From positions 1 through 11,150 of the forward strand of contig CAISOG010000238.1 in the NCBI GenBank assembly GCA_903887035.1: 11,150 bases of DNA. Direction: 5' to 3'. Below, piece by piece: positions 1 to 9,700 of this stretch. The notes under the pieces were generated by a model. It made no database searches. It had not been told where the DNA came from and saw only the letters and a list, made by a program, of their open reading frames with translations. This DNA is from an uncultured Holosporaceae bacterium (GTDB lineage: Bacteria; Pseudomonadota; Alphaproteobacteria; CAISOG01). Position 1 is the stretch's first letter. Each line of letters begins with the position of its first letter. Position numbers and translations under genes: made by a program.

Positions 1-1
1 G

Positions 2-3000
2 ATTACGTTCAGCAATTCTAGCACCTCTGCCATTACCATCACCAATTTTACCGACAGCCCTATTGATGGCATTTTGGGCGGCGTTGCAGGCCTTAGCGTT
101 TCGGGAACGCCAACCATGACCTGTTCTGCTGGCGGCACCGTGGGCAGTTTCGTCGTCACTGGCAGTAATGAGGGGGTCACGCAAACAGCCAACACTGTTA
201 TTGCCGCTGGCGGCTCTTGTACCCTGACCGTGCCCTATACGGGAACGGTTCAGGCGACCAACACCCCCTATTCCTATACCAACAGCATCGCTGAGGGAGC
301 GGTTGTTACCTCTGATCCCTCGATTATTAGCCAATCGGTATCGGCCTCTGTACTGGTTTTGGACACGCTGAATATCAGCAAATCGGTATCACCCGCCAAC
401 CCTGCCCCCGGCAATCCGGTGCGTTATGATGTGACGGTACAAAACTGGTCAACATCAGTTTTAACCGATCTGGTAATCACCGATAATTTGACCAATGGTC
501 AAACATTTTTGACGGGAACCATCGGCGGCATCAACTATACCCCCACCATTGCTGGTACAGGTTGTGGGGCTGTCAGCACAACATCGGCACTTGGCAGTTC
601 AAACGTCGCGCTTGCCGTAAGCTCTTTTCCTGCCCGCACCACCATTTTTTCACCAGGGCAATGTACCATCAGTTTTTGGGCGATGACATCAGCCTCAGCG
701 GCCAACAATTCACTAGCCAGCAATTCTTTGCCCGCTGGATCAGTTTGTTACAATTCGGGCACGATTTGTAATGGCGCCGCCTCCAATAACACAACCGCCA
801 CCATCAATGCCAATACGCTAAGCGCTAGCAAAAGCTTTACCCCCACGGGTCCAATCTCTGAAGGCGCTGTTACGCGCATGCAGATTCGTCTGTCAAACCT
901 ATCAGCTAACCCCTTAACCGATACCGCCATCAGCGATACCCTGCCCACCAATGGCCTGGGTGGCCAACTTAGGGTTGCGACTGTCCCCAATGCGGCCACC
1001 ACCTGTGCTGGCACGCCAACGATAACGGCCGTTGCCAACTCAACCTCAGTAACCATGAATAGCGCGATTGTGCCCGCCCGTGCGGGCAATGGTACCGGCC
1101 AGGCGGGCGAATGCTTTTTGCAAGTTGATGTGACGGGCCCTGCCGGCATTTACAACAATACAGCCGCTGTCAGCGCCTCGGAAACTTTGGCCAATGGAAC
1201 ACCGCGTGTCATAACCCCCGTGTCTGCCAGCGCATCTCTGACCATCAATTCATCGCTGGCCGCCACCAAATCGTTCAGCCCCTCTGCGGTTAGTTCGGGC
1301 GGCACATCCACCGTGCGTATTCGTCTGAACAACAATGGTGCCGTTGCCCTCAATAATGTTTCTTTTGTTGACCCCTTGCCAGCGGGCATGACGCTGGCCA
1401 ACCCCGTCAATCCTTACACAACTTGTGCGGGAAGCACGGCATTCTCTGCCCCAACGGGCGCCAGCAGCATCAATTTTACTGGAGCGGATATTTCTGGTAA
1501 CGGATCATGCGATGTGCTGTTTAATGTGGTTGCCACTGGCGCCGCCAATTGGGTAAACACCATACCCATCGGCAATATCACCGCCAACGGCAACATCAGC
1601 AATCAATCGGCCGTTTCAGGAACCCTGAACTACACACCACCAACAGGTGTAACCGTTGCCAAGGCCACAAACCCCAGCACGCTTACCTTCCCAGGGCAGG
1701 TCAGTCGCCTAACAATCACGCTAACCAACGGCAACACTGCGGTTACGGATTTAGCCCTTACCGATTATTTCACCATAGATGGAACAGCGGGCGCTGCCTT
1801 AAACGGCCTACGGTTGGCACCAACCCCCGCAGCCTCAACGACCTGTACTAACGGAACAGTTACAGCGGCATCAAACGGCACCTCCGTTGCCATTAGTGGC
1901 GCCAGTATCGCCGCTAATGGCAGCTGCACCTTCTCCGTCAACATAACGTCAACCGCAATTGGTGGCGCAACCAATTTTATTCCCATTGGCGCTGTCACCA
2001 CCAGTCAGGGACTGACCAACGCTGGCCAGGCCGCTACCAGTTTAACGACGCAGACCAACATCGGGGTTACCAAGCAATTTACGCCCAATGTGATCAAACC
2101 GAACGATCGATCACGCCTGCGCATCACCTTTTTGAACCCAACAACACAGCCTACCAGCAATATTTCATTGATTGATACCATGCCCAGCGGTGTCACGATC
2201 GCCAGTGGCCCAAACCCATTCAGCACTTGTGCAGGTGCTGTTGTAACCACCCCCACCAGCAATCAGGTGCAAGTTACAGGCGGCAATCTGGCAGCGGCTT
2301 CGGGCGGGGTTGCGGCGTCCTGCTATGCAGAGATTGATGTGGTTGCCGCGAGCGAAGGGATTTATGTCAATACCATTCCTATTGGCGCGGTCACAGCAAC
2401 GGTTGGCGGTGTTTTAGCCTCTAACGCGCAAGAAGCCAGCGATACCCTGCGTGCCAAGTCATCCGTTGTTATTCACAAAGCCATTGATTCACGCACCCTT
2501 GATACAGGTAACCCAGCGGGCTTTACCACGGGCACAGCGACCCGCGGTGCTGGATTGCCAGCCACCCTGACCCTTTCCATCCAAAACCCCAACAACACCA
2601 GCCTTACCGAAGTTAACCTGACCGATAGCCTGCCCGCCAATTTGGTGGTAGCGCAAACACCCAATGCTGGTACAACCTGTAGCGGCGGTGCCGTTAATGC
2701 CCCCGCATCGGCCAACAGCATTAAATTGACTGGGGCAACCCTTGCCGCCAACAGCACCTGTACCGTCACGGTCGATGTGTTGAGCAATGTTTCAGGCACT
2801 TACACCAACACGATAGCCGCCAATGCCTTAAGCAGCTTTGAGGGCATTACCAATGAGGAGGGTACCAGCGCACAACTAATTGTTTCTAACCCGCCAACCA
2901 TTACCAAACAATTTTCGCCCGCGGTGATGGCCGCCAATGGAACCTCTACGCTTACGATCTTCCTAGGCAATGACAACGGCACGGCGGCGACGCTGACGGC

Positions 3001-3289
3001 CGCCCTGGTCGATATGCTACCCACCGCGCCAGGGGCGGTGGTGGTGGCCAGCACCCCCAATGTGCAGAAAACTTGCCCAGGCACGGTGACGGCAACGGCT
3101 GGTTCGGGCACCATTACCTATGCCAACGGCTCTGTCATTCCCGCCAATGGTTGCAGCATCAGTGTGGATGTCACCGCCTCGGTGGCGGGGGTGCATACCA
3201 ACACCATTCCCGCGGGCGGCCTGCAAACCAATCTTGGCAACAATCAGCAAGCGGTTAATGCCACCCTGACCGTCAGCACCCAAGGCTTT
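2..3289 (+). repeat. Tandem array of eight DUF11/DUF7933-like units
   Basis: Units begin near bases 2 (partial), 368, 818, 1256, 1646, 2060, 2462 and 2891, giving periods of 390-450 bases (130-150 residues). Most units follow one pattern: an opening strand of the type ITKxFSP, then SxLxIxLxN, a DxLPxG turn, a TTCxG motif, an AxxSCTVxVDV strand, and a closing YxNTIPxGAVT segment. The units are diverged in sequence, so this is an old array rather than a recent DNA duplication. The pattern matches the bacterial surface domain commonly annotated as DUF11 and, for the two-cysteine form, DUF7933; I assign the latter from memory of its consensus. Confidence 0.82.
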
Positions 3290-6200
3290 ATTTCGGGCAA
3301 AGTGTTTCGGGATAATAACTTGACCCCCAACGGCATCTTTGACAGTGGGGTGGATTCCGTTTTGGCGGGCATCAGCATCCAATTGCGCAGCGGATCCAGT
3401 TGTGGCGGCACCGTGTTGGATGCTCAAACGACTGATAGTTCAGGCAATTACCTGTTTGCCTCACTAGCGGCGGGCACCTATTCCGTGTGTCAAACTGCCC
3501 AGCCAACTGGCACCCTGAACAGCCTTACCACGGCGGGCAGCATTGTTTCCTCTGGGGGCAGCACCGGCACGGCAGGGGTGGGCAGCAACCCCACCACGAC
3601 CACCAGTCAAATTGTTGGCATCGTCCTGAATGGTGACGGCGGCGGCGGCGCGGTCAGCGGTTCGGTCAACAACAATTTCAGTGAATTGGCGGTTTCGACC
3701 ATTTCTGGAAAAGTCTTTCTGGACTATAACAACAACGGGCTTTTCAACGGATCCGATACTGGCATTGGTTCGGTAACCATCGAATTGTTAGACAGCGTGG
3801 GCACCCTGCTTAGCACGCAACTTACCGATTCATCAGGCAATTATAGCTTCACGGGGCTGGCGCCAGGCACCTATAGCTTGCGCCAACCGAATCAGCCCGC
3901 CAACACCTCCAACGGGATTACCACGGCGGGATCGGTGGCCAATGGGGGCACCCCTGGCGTCGCAACCGCCACCACCACCCTGCCTAGTCGCATTCAAAAC
4001 ATCATCTTGGCTCCCAACACCACGACGTCTGGCAACAATTTTGCGGAAATCCCCAATGACCGCAGCATTACGGGATCGGTCTTTTTGGATTTCAACAACG
4101 ATGGACTGCAAAATGATAACGATTATGGCTTGGGTAGCATCAGCCTGACCCTGACCGGCACGGATGCTGGCGGCAATGCCATCACGCCCATCATCATCCA
4201 AACCGCCGCTAACGGCACCTTCACCTTTGGCAATTTGCCTGAGGGCACCTATACGATTACCCAACCAAGCCAGCCTAACGCGACCACCAACGGCCTAACG
4301 ACCGCTGGCAGCACGGGCGGCACCGCCAGCAACCCCACCGCGACCAGCAGCACCATTGTCGGCATCAACTTGACGGGCAGCAACAAAATTTCAGCGGCCA
4401 ACAGTTTTGCCGAGGTGCCCGCATCCGCGCCCGATCTGGCCGTCAGCAAAACCCATGCCCCCGCCAGTTTTGGTGAGGGATCGTCAACCGGCATCTTCAC
4501 CATTACCCCACGCAACATTGGATCAACACCCACATCAGGGGTTGTGACCATAGGGGATACCCTGCCCAGCGGCATGACGATTGCCGCGCCCGCAACAGGG
4601 GCGGGGTGGAGCTGTGCGGGCAATGTTGGCGCCCAAACCGTGACCTGTACCACCAGCGCCGTCATCGCCGCCAACAGTTCGGGCAGTCCCATCAGCCTGC
4701 GTGTTGCGGTTGCCAATGGGACATCGGGGCAATTGTTAACCAACACGGCCAGCATTTCAGGGGGATCAGAGCCTGCCGCCCTGACCGGCAACAACACCGC
4801 CACCGATACGGTTGCCATTTCCACCTCAGCCCAGGTCAGTGGCAAGGTTTGGCGCGACCTGAACCACAATCGCGTGTTGGATGCTGGGGAACCGCGCTTG
4901 CCCGGATGGACGGCCGAACTGTTGCTGAATGGCACGACGGTCAAAACCGCCACAACCGATACCAATGGGGTTTACAGTTTTGCGGGCGTTTCCCCATCCA
5001 GCGGCTATCAGATTCGTTTTCGCGAGCCCACCACCAACATTGTCTTTGGTAGCGCTGTACCGAATGAGCAGGGCATCACGCCCACCAGTGGCACACGGGA
5101 TACGGGCAACGCGACGACCAACAGCGGCACAAATGTTGGCAATCCCGCCGGCGCCACCTTAAACGGTAATGGCACGCTGAACGATTTATCGCTGATTGCG
5201 GGTGATAACATCATTGAACAAAGCCTGCCCATCGACCCCGCAGGGGTGGTCTATGACGCGGTTACGCGGGCACCCGTTGCGGGGGCGGTGGTTACCATCA
5301 CGGGACCAGGCGGCTTTAACCCTGCAACCCATTTGGTCAGCGGCAATGCCAACATCACAACGGGCGCCGATGGTTTTTATCAATTTCTGTTAACGCCAAC
5401 CGCCCCGGCAGGCACCTATACCCTGGCCATCAGCAGTTACCCTGGTGGCTACAAACCATTGCCCTCAACATTGATTCCGGCATGCTCAAACACTGTTACG
5501 GTAAACACCACCCCCAACCCCGCCTTGGTGCAATCCAGCAGCAGTCCACCCCCGACGTCAGCATCCCTGCATAACCCCGCTACCTGCCCCACCACAACCT
5601 CAGGATTGAATGCATCGAATCAGGCCACCACCCAGTATTTCTTGCAATTCTCGATTAACCCACTGGCCGCCGCCAATGTGGTCAACAACCATATTGCCCT
5701 TGATCCGATTGCAACCGGCGACATTGTGGTTACCAAAACCAGCCCGCTGGTTAACGTCCATGTCGGACAGCTGGTGCCCTATACCATTAAGGTTCAAAAC
5801 ACCACCGCCACCGCCTATAGCAACATTGATATTCGCGACACCATGCCGCCAGGCTTTAAATACAAAACCGGATCGGCGACGGTTGAGGGGCTGCCCCTGG
5901 AGCCCACCGTAACCAACCGCACCCTAACCTGGTCTGGCCAAACCCTGGCCGCCAACGCAACCCGCACCTTTAAACTGCTGTTAGCCGTTGGAACGGGCGT
6001 TCAGCCAGGGGACTATGTCAACAGTGCCCAGGCGTTTAGCGGGGTTGGCGGCACCGCCCTATCCAACCTGGCCAATGCCACCGTCCGCATCATTCCTGAC
6101 CCGCTGTTTGACTGTTCAGAAATTATCGGAAAAGTCTTTGATGACAAAAATACCAATGCCTATCAGGACGATGGGGAGCCTGGCATTGCCAATGTTCGCC

Positions 6201-6730
6201 TGGCAACCGTTAATGGCCAGCTGATTACAACCGATGAGCATGGCCGCTATCATATTGCCTGCGCGGCGATTCCCGATGCCGATCGTGGCAGCAATTTTGT
6301 GCTAAAGCTGGATGAACGAACCTTGCCAACGGGCTATCGCGTGTCAACCGAAAATCCAGGCGATGTTCGGTTGACACGCGGTAAAATGGCCAAGCTGAAT
6401 TTCGGCGCATCGATCCACCGCGTGGTGCGCGTCGATATGCGTGCCAGCGCCTTTGAGGCTGGATCCACCAAGCTGACGCCCCAATGGCAATCCCAGCTGA
6501 ACGCCTTGCCAGAGCAGTTGAAACAACAGCCGTCGGTTGTTCGCCTAAGCTATGTTCGTGCCCGTAACGAGGATGATGGGTTGGCGCGGGAGCGGTTGAG
6601 CGCCACCACCGCGCAGTTGCGCAAACTTTGGCAGGAGAAAAATTGTTGCTATGCCCTGATGATTGAAGAGGAATTGGTGAATGAATCGCAGGACAAAAAA
6701 GAGCCAGCGCAGAAAGGACCCAAGCCATAA
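2..6730 (+). CDS. Giant DUF11/SdrD_B repeat surface protein, 5' end outside window
   Basis: The frame is open from base 2 without any stop, so the gene begins upstream; a TTG at 74 is only an internal Leu codon. The visible 2242 residues end at TAA 6728-6730. Order of parts: a partial DUF11-like unit (2-367), seven complete DUF11/DUF7933-like units (368-3289), three SdrD_B-like units (3290-4420), a DUF11 unit (4433-4831), a fourth SdrD_B-like unit (4835-5230), a carboxypeptidase-regulatory-like segment (5234-5700), a DUF11 unit (5720-6091), a fifth SdrD_B-like unit (6122-6408) and a C-terminal OmpA-like alpha/beta region (6415-6690). Composition is very rich in Thr, Asn, Ser, Ala and Gly with few charged residues until the last 250, as in secreted stalks and adhesins. 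Such domains serve as extracellular structural spacers; ligand and exact role are unknown. No LPXTG motif or terminal hydrophobic anchor is present, so attachment probably depends on the C-terminal domain or on the downstream barrel protein. The family-level assignment is confident; the adhesin/stalk role is inferred. Confidence 0.9.
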   Translation: MTFSNSSTSAITITNFTDSPIDGILGGVAGLSVSGTPTMTCSAGGTVGSFVVTGSNEGVTQTANTVIAAGGSCTLTVPYTGTVQATNTPYSYTNSIAEGAVVTSDPSIISQSVSASVLVLDTLNISKSVSPANPAPGNPVRYDVTVQNWSTSVLTDLVITDNLTNGQTFLTGTIGGINYTPTIAGTGCGAVSTTSALGSSNVALAVSSFPARTTIFSPGQCTISFWAMTSASAANNSLASNSLPAGSVCYNSGTICNGAASNNTTATINANTLSASKSFTPTGPISEGAVTRMQIRLSNLSANPLTDTAISDTLPTNGLGGQLRVATVPNAATTCAGTPTITAVANSTSVTMNSAIVPARAGNGTGQAGECFLQVDVTGPAGIYNNTAAVSASETLANGTPRVITPVSASASLTINSSLAATKSFSPSAVSSGGTSTVRIRLNNNGAVALNNVSFVDPLPAGMTLANPVNPYTTCAGSTAFSAPTGASSINFTGADISGNGSCDVLFNVVATGAANWVNTIPIGNITANGNISNQSAVSGTLNYTPPTGVTVAKATNPSTLTFPGQVSRLTITLTNGNTAVTDLALTDYFTIDGTAGAALNGLRLAPTPAASTTCTNGTVTAASNGTSVAISGASIAANGSCTFSVNITSTAIGGATNFIPIGAVTTSQGLTNAGQAATSLTTQTNIGVTKQFTPNVIKPNDRSRLRITFLNPTTQPTSNISLIDTMPSGVTIASGPNPFSTCAGAVVTTPTSNQVQVTGGNLAAASGGVAASCYAEIDVVAASEGIYVNTIPIGAVTATVGGVLASNAQEASDTLRAKSSVVIHKAIDSRTLDTGNPAGFTTGTATRGAGLPATLTLSIQNPNNTSLTEVNLTDSLPANLVVAQTPNAGTTCSGGAVNAPASANSIKLTGATLAANSTCTVTVDVLSNVSGTYTNTIAANALSSFEGITNEEGTSAQLIVSNPPTITKQFSPAVMAANGTSTLTIFLGNDNGTAATLTAALVDMLPTAPGAVVVASTPNVQKTCPGTVTATAGSGTITYANGSVIPANGCSISVDVTASVAGVHTNTIPAGGLQTNLGNNQQAVNATLTVSTQGFISGKVFRDNNLTPNGIFDSGVDSVLAGISIQLRSGSSCGGTVLDAQTTDSSGNYLFASLAAGTYSVCQTAQPTGTLNSLTTAGSIVSSGGSTGTAGVGSNPTTTTSQIVGIVLNGDGGGGAVSGSVNNNFSELAVSTISGKVFLDYNNNGLFNGSDTGIGSVTIELLDSVGTLLSTQLTDSSGNYSFTGLAPGTYSLRQPNQPANTSNGITTAGSVANGGTPGVATATTTLPSRIQNIILAPNTTTSGNNFAEIPNDRSITGSVFLDFNNDGLQNDNDYGLGSISLTLTGTDAGGNAITPIIIQTAANGTFTFGNLPEGTYTITQPSQPNATTNGLTTAGSTGGTASNPTATSSTIVGINLTGSNKISAANSFAEVPASAPDLAVSKTHAPASFGEGSSTGIFTITPRNIGSTPTSGVVTIGDTLPSGMTIAAPATGAGWSCAGNVGAQTVTCTTSAVIAANSSGSPISLRVAVANGTSGQLLTNTASISGGSEPAALTGNNTATDTVAISTSAQVSGKVWRDLNHNRVLDAGEPRLPGWTAELLLNGTTVKTATTDTNGVYSFAGVSPSSGYQIRFREPTTNIVFGSAVPNEQGITPTSGTRDTGNATTNSGTNVGNPAGATLNGNGTLNDLSLIAGDNIIEQSLPIDPAGVVYDAVTRAPVAGAVVTITGPGGFNPATHLVSGNANITTGADGFYQFLLTPTAPAGTYTLAISSYPGGYKPLPSTLIPACSNTVTVNTTPNPALVQSSSSPPPTSASLHNPATCPTTTSGLNASNQATTQYFLQFSINPLAAANVVNNHIALDPIATGDIVVTKTSPLVNVHVGQLVPYTIKVQNTTATAYSNIDIRDTMPPGFKYKTGSATVEGLPLEPTVTNRTLTWSGQTLAANATRTFKLLLAVGTGVQPGDYVNSAQAFSGVGGTALSNLANATVRIIPDPLFDCSEIIGKVFDDKNTNAYQDDGEPGIANVRLATVNGQLITTDEHGRYHIACAAIPDADRGSNFVLKLDERTLPTGYRVSTENPGDVRLTRGKMAKLNFGASIHRVVRVDMRASAFEAGSTKLTPQWQSQLNALPEQLKQQPSVVRLSYVRARNEDDGLARERLSATTAQLRKLWQEKNCCYALMIEEELVNESQDKKEPAQKGPKP
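3290..4420 (+). repeat. Three tandem SdrD_B-like units with a shared NGxTTAGS linker
   Basis: Units start at 3290, 3701 and 4067. Each opens with I(S/T)G(K/S)VF and an Asp/Asn-rich loop of the DxNxxGxxxxxD type, which in SdrD B domains binds calcium. Each continues to a DSSGNYxFxxLxxGTYSxxQ strand (less exact in the third) and then a linker with an (S/N)GxTTAGS-like core, an IVGI-type strand and a NNFxE closing motif. In the first unit the linker reads NSLTTAGS. The prealbumin-like fold with calcium loops is known from staphylococcal Sdr proteins and many Gram-negative giant proteins. Calcium binding is an inference from the loops. Confidence 0.8.
4433..6408 (+). repeat. Alternating DUF11, SdrD_B and carboxypeptidase-regulatory-like domains
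   Basis: After the SdrD_B triplet the array alternates. A DUF11 unit opens with DLAVSKTHAP (4433). An SdrD_B unit opens with VSGKVWRDLNHNRVLD (4835) and lacks the TTAGS linker. A segment starting DPAGVVYDAVTRAPVAGA (5234) resembles carboxypeptidase regulatory-like/prealbumin domains and carries a Pro/Ser/Thr-rich stretch near 5510-5600. A further DUF11 unit starts DIVVTKTSPL (5720). The last SdrD_B unit starts IIGKVFDDKNTNAYQDDGEPG (6122), an IGKVFDD opening with a strong acidic loop. This membrane-proximal half is less regular than the N-terminal array. Domain borders are approximate. Confidence 0.7.
6415..6690 (+). other. Degenerate OmpA-like C-terminal region of the giant protein
   Basis: This is a protein region inside the first gene. 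It shows the beta-alpha-beta-alpha-beta order of OmpA-like periplasmic domains: a strand VVRVDMRASAF, a segment FEAGSTKLTPQWQSQLNAL that mimics the usual 'F..gs..L.p.....L..l' helix entry, a strand VVRLSYV, and then RERLSATTAQLRKLW, which resembles the LSxxRAxxVxxxL helix with its Arg. The TGxTD motif that contacts peptidoglycan is not recognisable (SYVRARNEDD instead), and a CC pair lies near the end. It could act as a periplasmic retention plug or a docking site for the downstream protein. The fold assignment is tentative. Confidence 0.5.
6713..6718 (+). promoter_or_regulatory. Ribosome-binding site deciding the ATA start
   Basis: AAAGGA, within AGAAAGGA, lies 8 bases before the ATA codon at 6727 and inside the last codons of the upstream gene. 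This is the usual Shine-Dalgarno spacing. The next in-frame candidates are CTG at 6733, about 14 bases away, and GTG at 6877, far away and with no signal peptide, so this site favours ATA 6727. Confidence 0.7.
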
Positions 6731-9700
6731 AACTGCGCCACACCCTATCTTTTCTGCTGATTGGCGCCATCCTGTCCACCCAGGCTTGGGCGGATAGCCC
6801 ACGGCAATGCGATGGCCAATCTTTCTGTGCGCAGCCAGAATCGCCAGGACAGCTGGGTTTCACCTCAGGCGTTGAGGTGCGCACCGATGGCAATACCCCG
6901 CCCAGCACGGAATATCGCGTCATCGCCGATGAAACGCTGGTGCTATTGCCGCGTTATGAACCCGAAAAGGCAAGCCTGTTAGAGCGAATTGCGCCCTTTG
7001 ATTCGGGCTGGCACTTTTTGACCAAAAAGGATCGACAAAATTTAACCGACCTAGCCAAACGACTCAGCAAAAAACCCGTTTCCCGTATCGAAATTACCGG
7101 CTTCGCGGATGAACAGAATTTGACATCCATCAGCACCCAGCGCTATGCGGACAACCAAAAATTGTCAGAGGCGCGCGCCAAGGAAACAGAGGCCTTTCTG
7201 CGCTCGCAACCTGGGATGCAGGATGTGCCCATCACCACCAAAGGCCAGGGCAATACGCAATCCGTTACCAAATGTGACGCCACCCACAACCATTCCTCGG
7301 CGCAAACCAACAAGACTTATCAAGATTGCCTGGCGCCGGATCGCCGCGTGGAAATAGCCCTATGGTACCAACCCACCGCCCCCAAAGGGTGCCAGGGCAA
7401 AAATGCCGTGGATAGCGCCGAACCGTTTCGCGTATCGATTGATGGCGCTCCGATGGATCCGCGCGATGGTTCCAACAGCGCCGATCAAACCCGCTGCACC
7501 GATGTTGCCCTGGAACGTCAAGATATTCAGGTGAAGTTTGATGGCTTAGAAATAACCCCAACCCTGAACGTCACGGCCTATCCCGATGGGGCGGCGCGCG
7601 GCGAAACGGTGACCTTTTCCCCCTACAGCAACTACCGCGCCTTTATTGAAAAGGCTGAGCTGCGGATTTTTGCTAAGGGGGTATCCACCCAAACCGAACC
7701 ACTGGCCATTGTACCGATGGAAGCCAGTGCGGACAAATCCATCGCATGGAAAATTCCCCCTGGGGGGCAGGAAGATGGGTTGCAATACCTGCTGCGCGTG
7801 TATGACAAAAATGGCCGCTTTGATGAAACCAAGCCAAAACTGTTGCGCCTGCTTGGGGATCGCCCGCCGCTAACAGAGCCACAAAGCCAAAAGCGTGAAG
7901 AGCTGATTGGCTATGGCGAAAATCACCTGGGCATTCACAATATCGATGTCACGGGCGGTTCGGTCACCATCAGCGGCACCAACATGAAACCGGGTGGCAA
8001 GGTGATGGCGATGAACAGCGATGTCCCCGTCGATCAGGAGGGGAAATTTGCCTATCGCCAGATTCTGCCCGCGGGCGATCACAAAATCGCGGTGACAACG
8101 GTTGATGGCAATGGCCAACAGGAGGAGTTTCATCGCCCCATCACTGTTCCATCCAACGATTGGTTTTATGTCGGCATGGGCGATCTGACCCTTGGCCAGA
8201 ACAACGTCAGTGGCCCCGCCGATCTGGTAACGGGTCAAAGCAGTGATCGCAATAAGGGGAGTTTCTACGCCGATTCGCGTGCCGCCTTTTATGCCAAAGG
8301 CAAAGTTCAGGATGGATGGCAGCTGACCAGCAGCGCCGATACCCAGGAACAGCCTGTCAAAGACCTGTTCAGCAATTTTGCCGATAAAAACCCGCGCTAT
8401 TTGCTGCGTCGGATTGATCCCAATGCCTATTATCCCGTCTATGGCGATGATTCGACCACTTTAGAGGATGCGCCAACCCAGGGTAAGTTTTACGTGCGGA
8501 TGGAAAAAGACGACACCAAGGTCATGTGGGGGAATTTCCAAACCCAAATAACTGGCACCGACCTGATTGACTACCACCGTACCCTTTATGGTGCCAACGC
8601 CGAGCATAAAAGCCAGGAGGTCACCAAATTTGGCGAACGTCGCACCGAAATCAACGGCTTTGCCGCCGATCCAGGCACGCTATCTTCCTTAGAAGAATTT
8701 CGCGGCACGGGCGGATCGCTGTATTACCTGCGCTCACAAGATGTCACCATTGGGTCAGAGCGGGTACGAATCGAAGTGCGCGATCGTGACTCTGGCATTG
8801 TCCTGTCCAGCAAAGAATTGGTTTATGGCCAGGACTATGAAATCAATTACTTGCAGGGTCGCCTTATCTTGCGAGAGCCTCTATCCTCTACCGTGGATGG
8901 ATCCGGGGTTGTTTCTTCAGGATCCCTCAGTGGGAATCCCGCCTTTTTGGTTGCGGGCTATGAATACACCCCCGGCGTTACAAAGATTGATAGCTTTGTA
9001 ACTGGTGGCCGCGTCAGCCAATGGCTCAACGATTATCTGCGCCTGGGCGCTACCAGCTATAACCAGGATCATAGCGATGAAAAACAGGATCTTAAGGGGG
9101 CGGATGTCATTGCCCGCTATAGCCCAGAAACCTATCTAAAGCTGGAATCGGCCAAGTCAGAGGGGTCGGGAGGCGGCGCCCTCAACTCGCAAAATGGTGG
9201 TTTTATCTTCAACACCATCCCGCAAACCCGCCGATCCGATGTCAACGCCAACGCCTATCGCGCGGAGACAGCGTTAAATCTAAAAGACGTCGATGACAGC
9301 ATGGCTGGTAAGCTTACCAGCTATTTTTTGAATCGCGGCGATGGCTTTTCCTCACCCGGCCAGCTGACCAACGAACAAACCACCCAATCGGGGGTTGCCG
9401 CCGATTTACCCCTGGGCGAACGCCTGAATTTCAACCTGAAGGGGGATCAGAAACGCGGGCGCACGACGGGCGGGGTGACATCGGGAGAGGCCGCCGCCAA
9501 TTACCGCTTAACCCCCGAAAACACCGTAACCTTGGCCATGCGGTCGGATGATCGCGAAAAAGCGTTAAGCGGCGGCAACAGCGATATTCTGAATGATGTG
9601 GGCAGCCGCACCGATGCCGCGCTAAAGCTGTTGCATGCCCCACTGACCGAAACAGGGCGCAAAGACACCTATGAAGTTTATGCCCTGGGGCAGGGTACGG

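Noticed and set aside
748..4965. Long antisense open frames opposite the giant gene.
   Set aside because: They arise from the Thr/Ala/Gly/Asn-rich codons of the + strand gene, carry no recognisable domains and have no start context.
6733..6735. CTG 6733 as the start codon instead of ATA.
   Set aside because: It is about 14 bases from the AAAGGA site and removes a positively charged signal-peptide residue; it remains possible but is second best.
6877..6879. GTG 6877 as the start of the barrel gene.
   Set aside because: It would remove a textbook signal peptide encoded at 6727-6792, and there is no ribosome-binding site close upstream.
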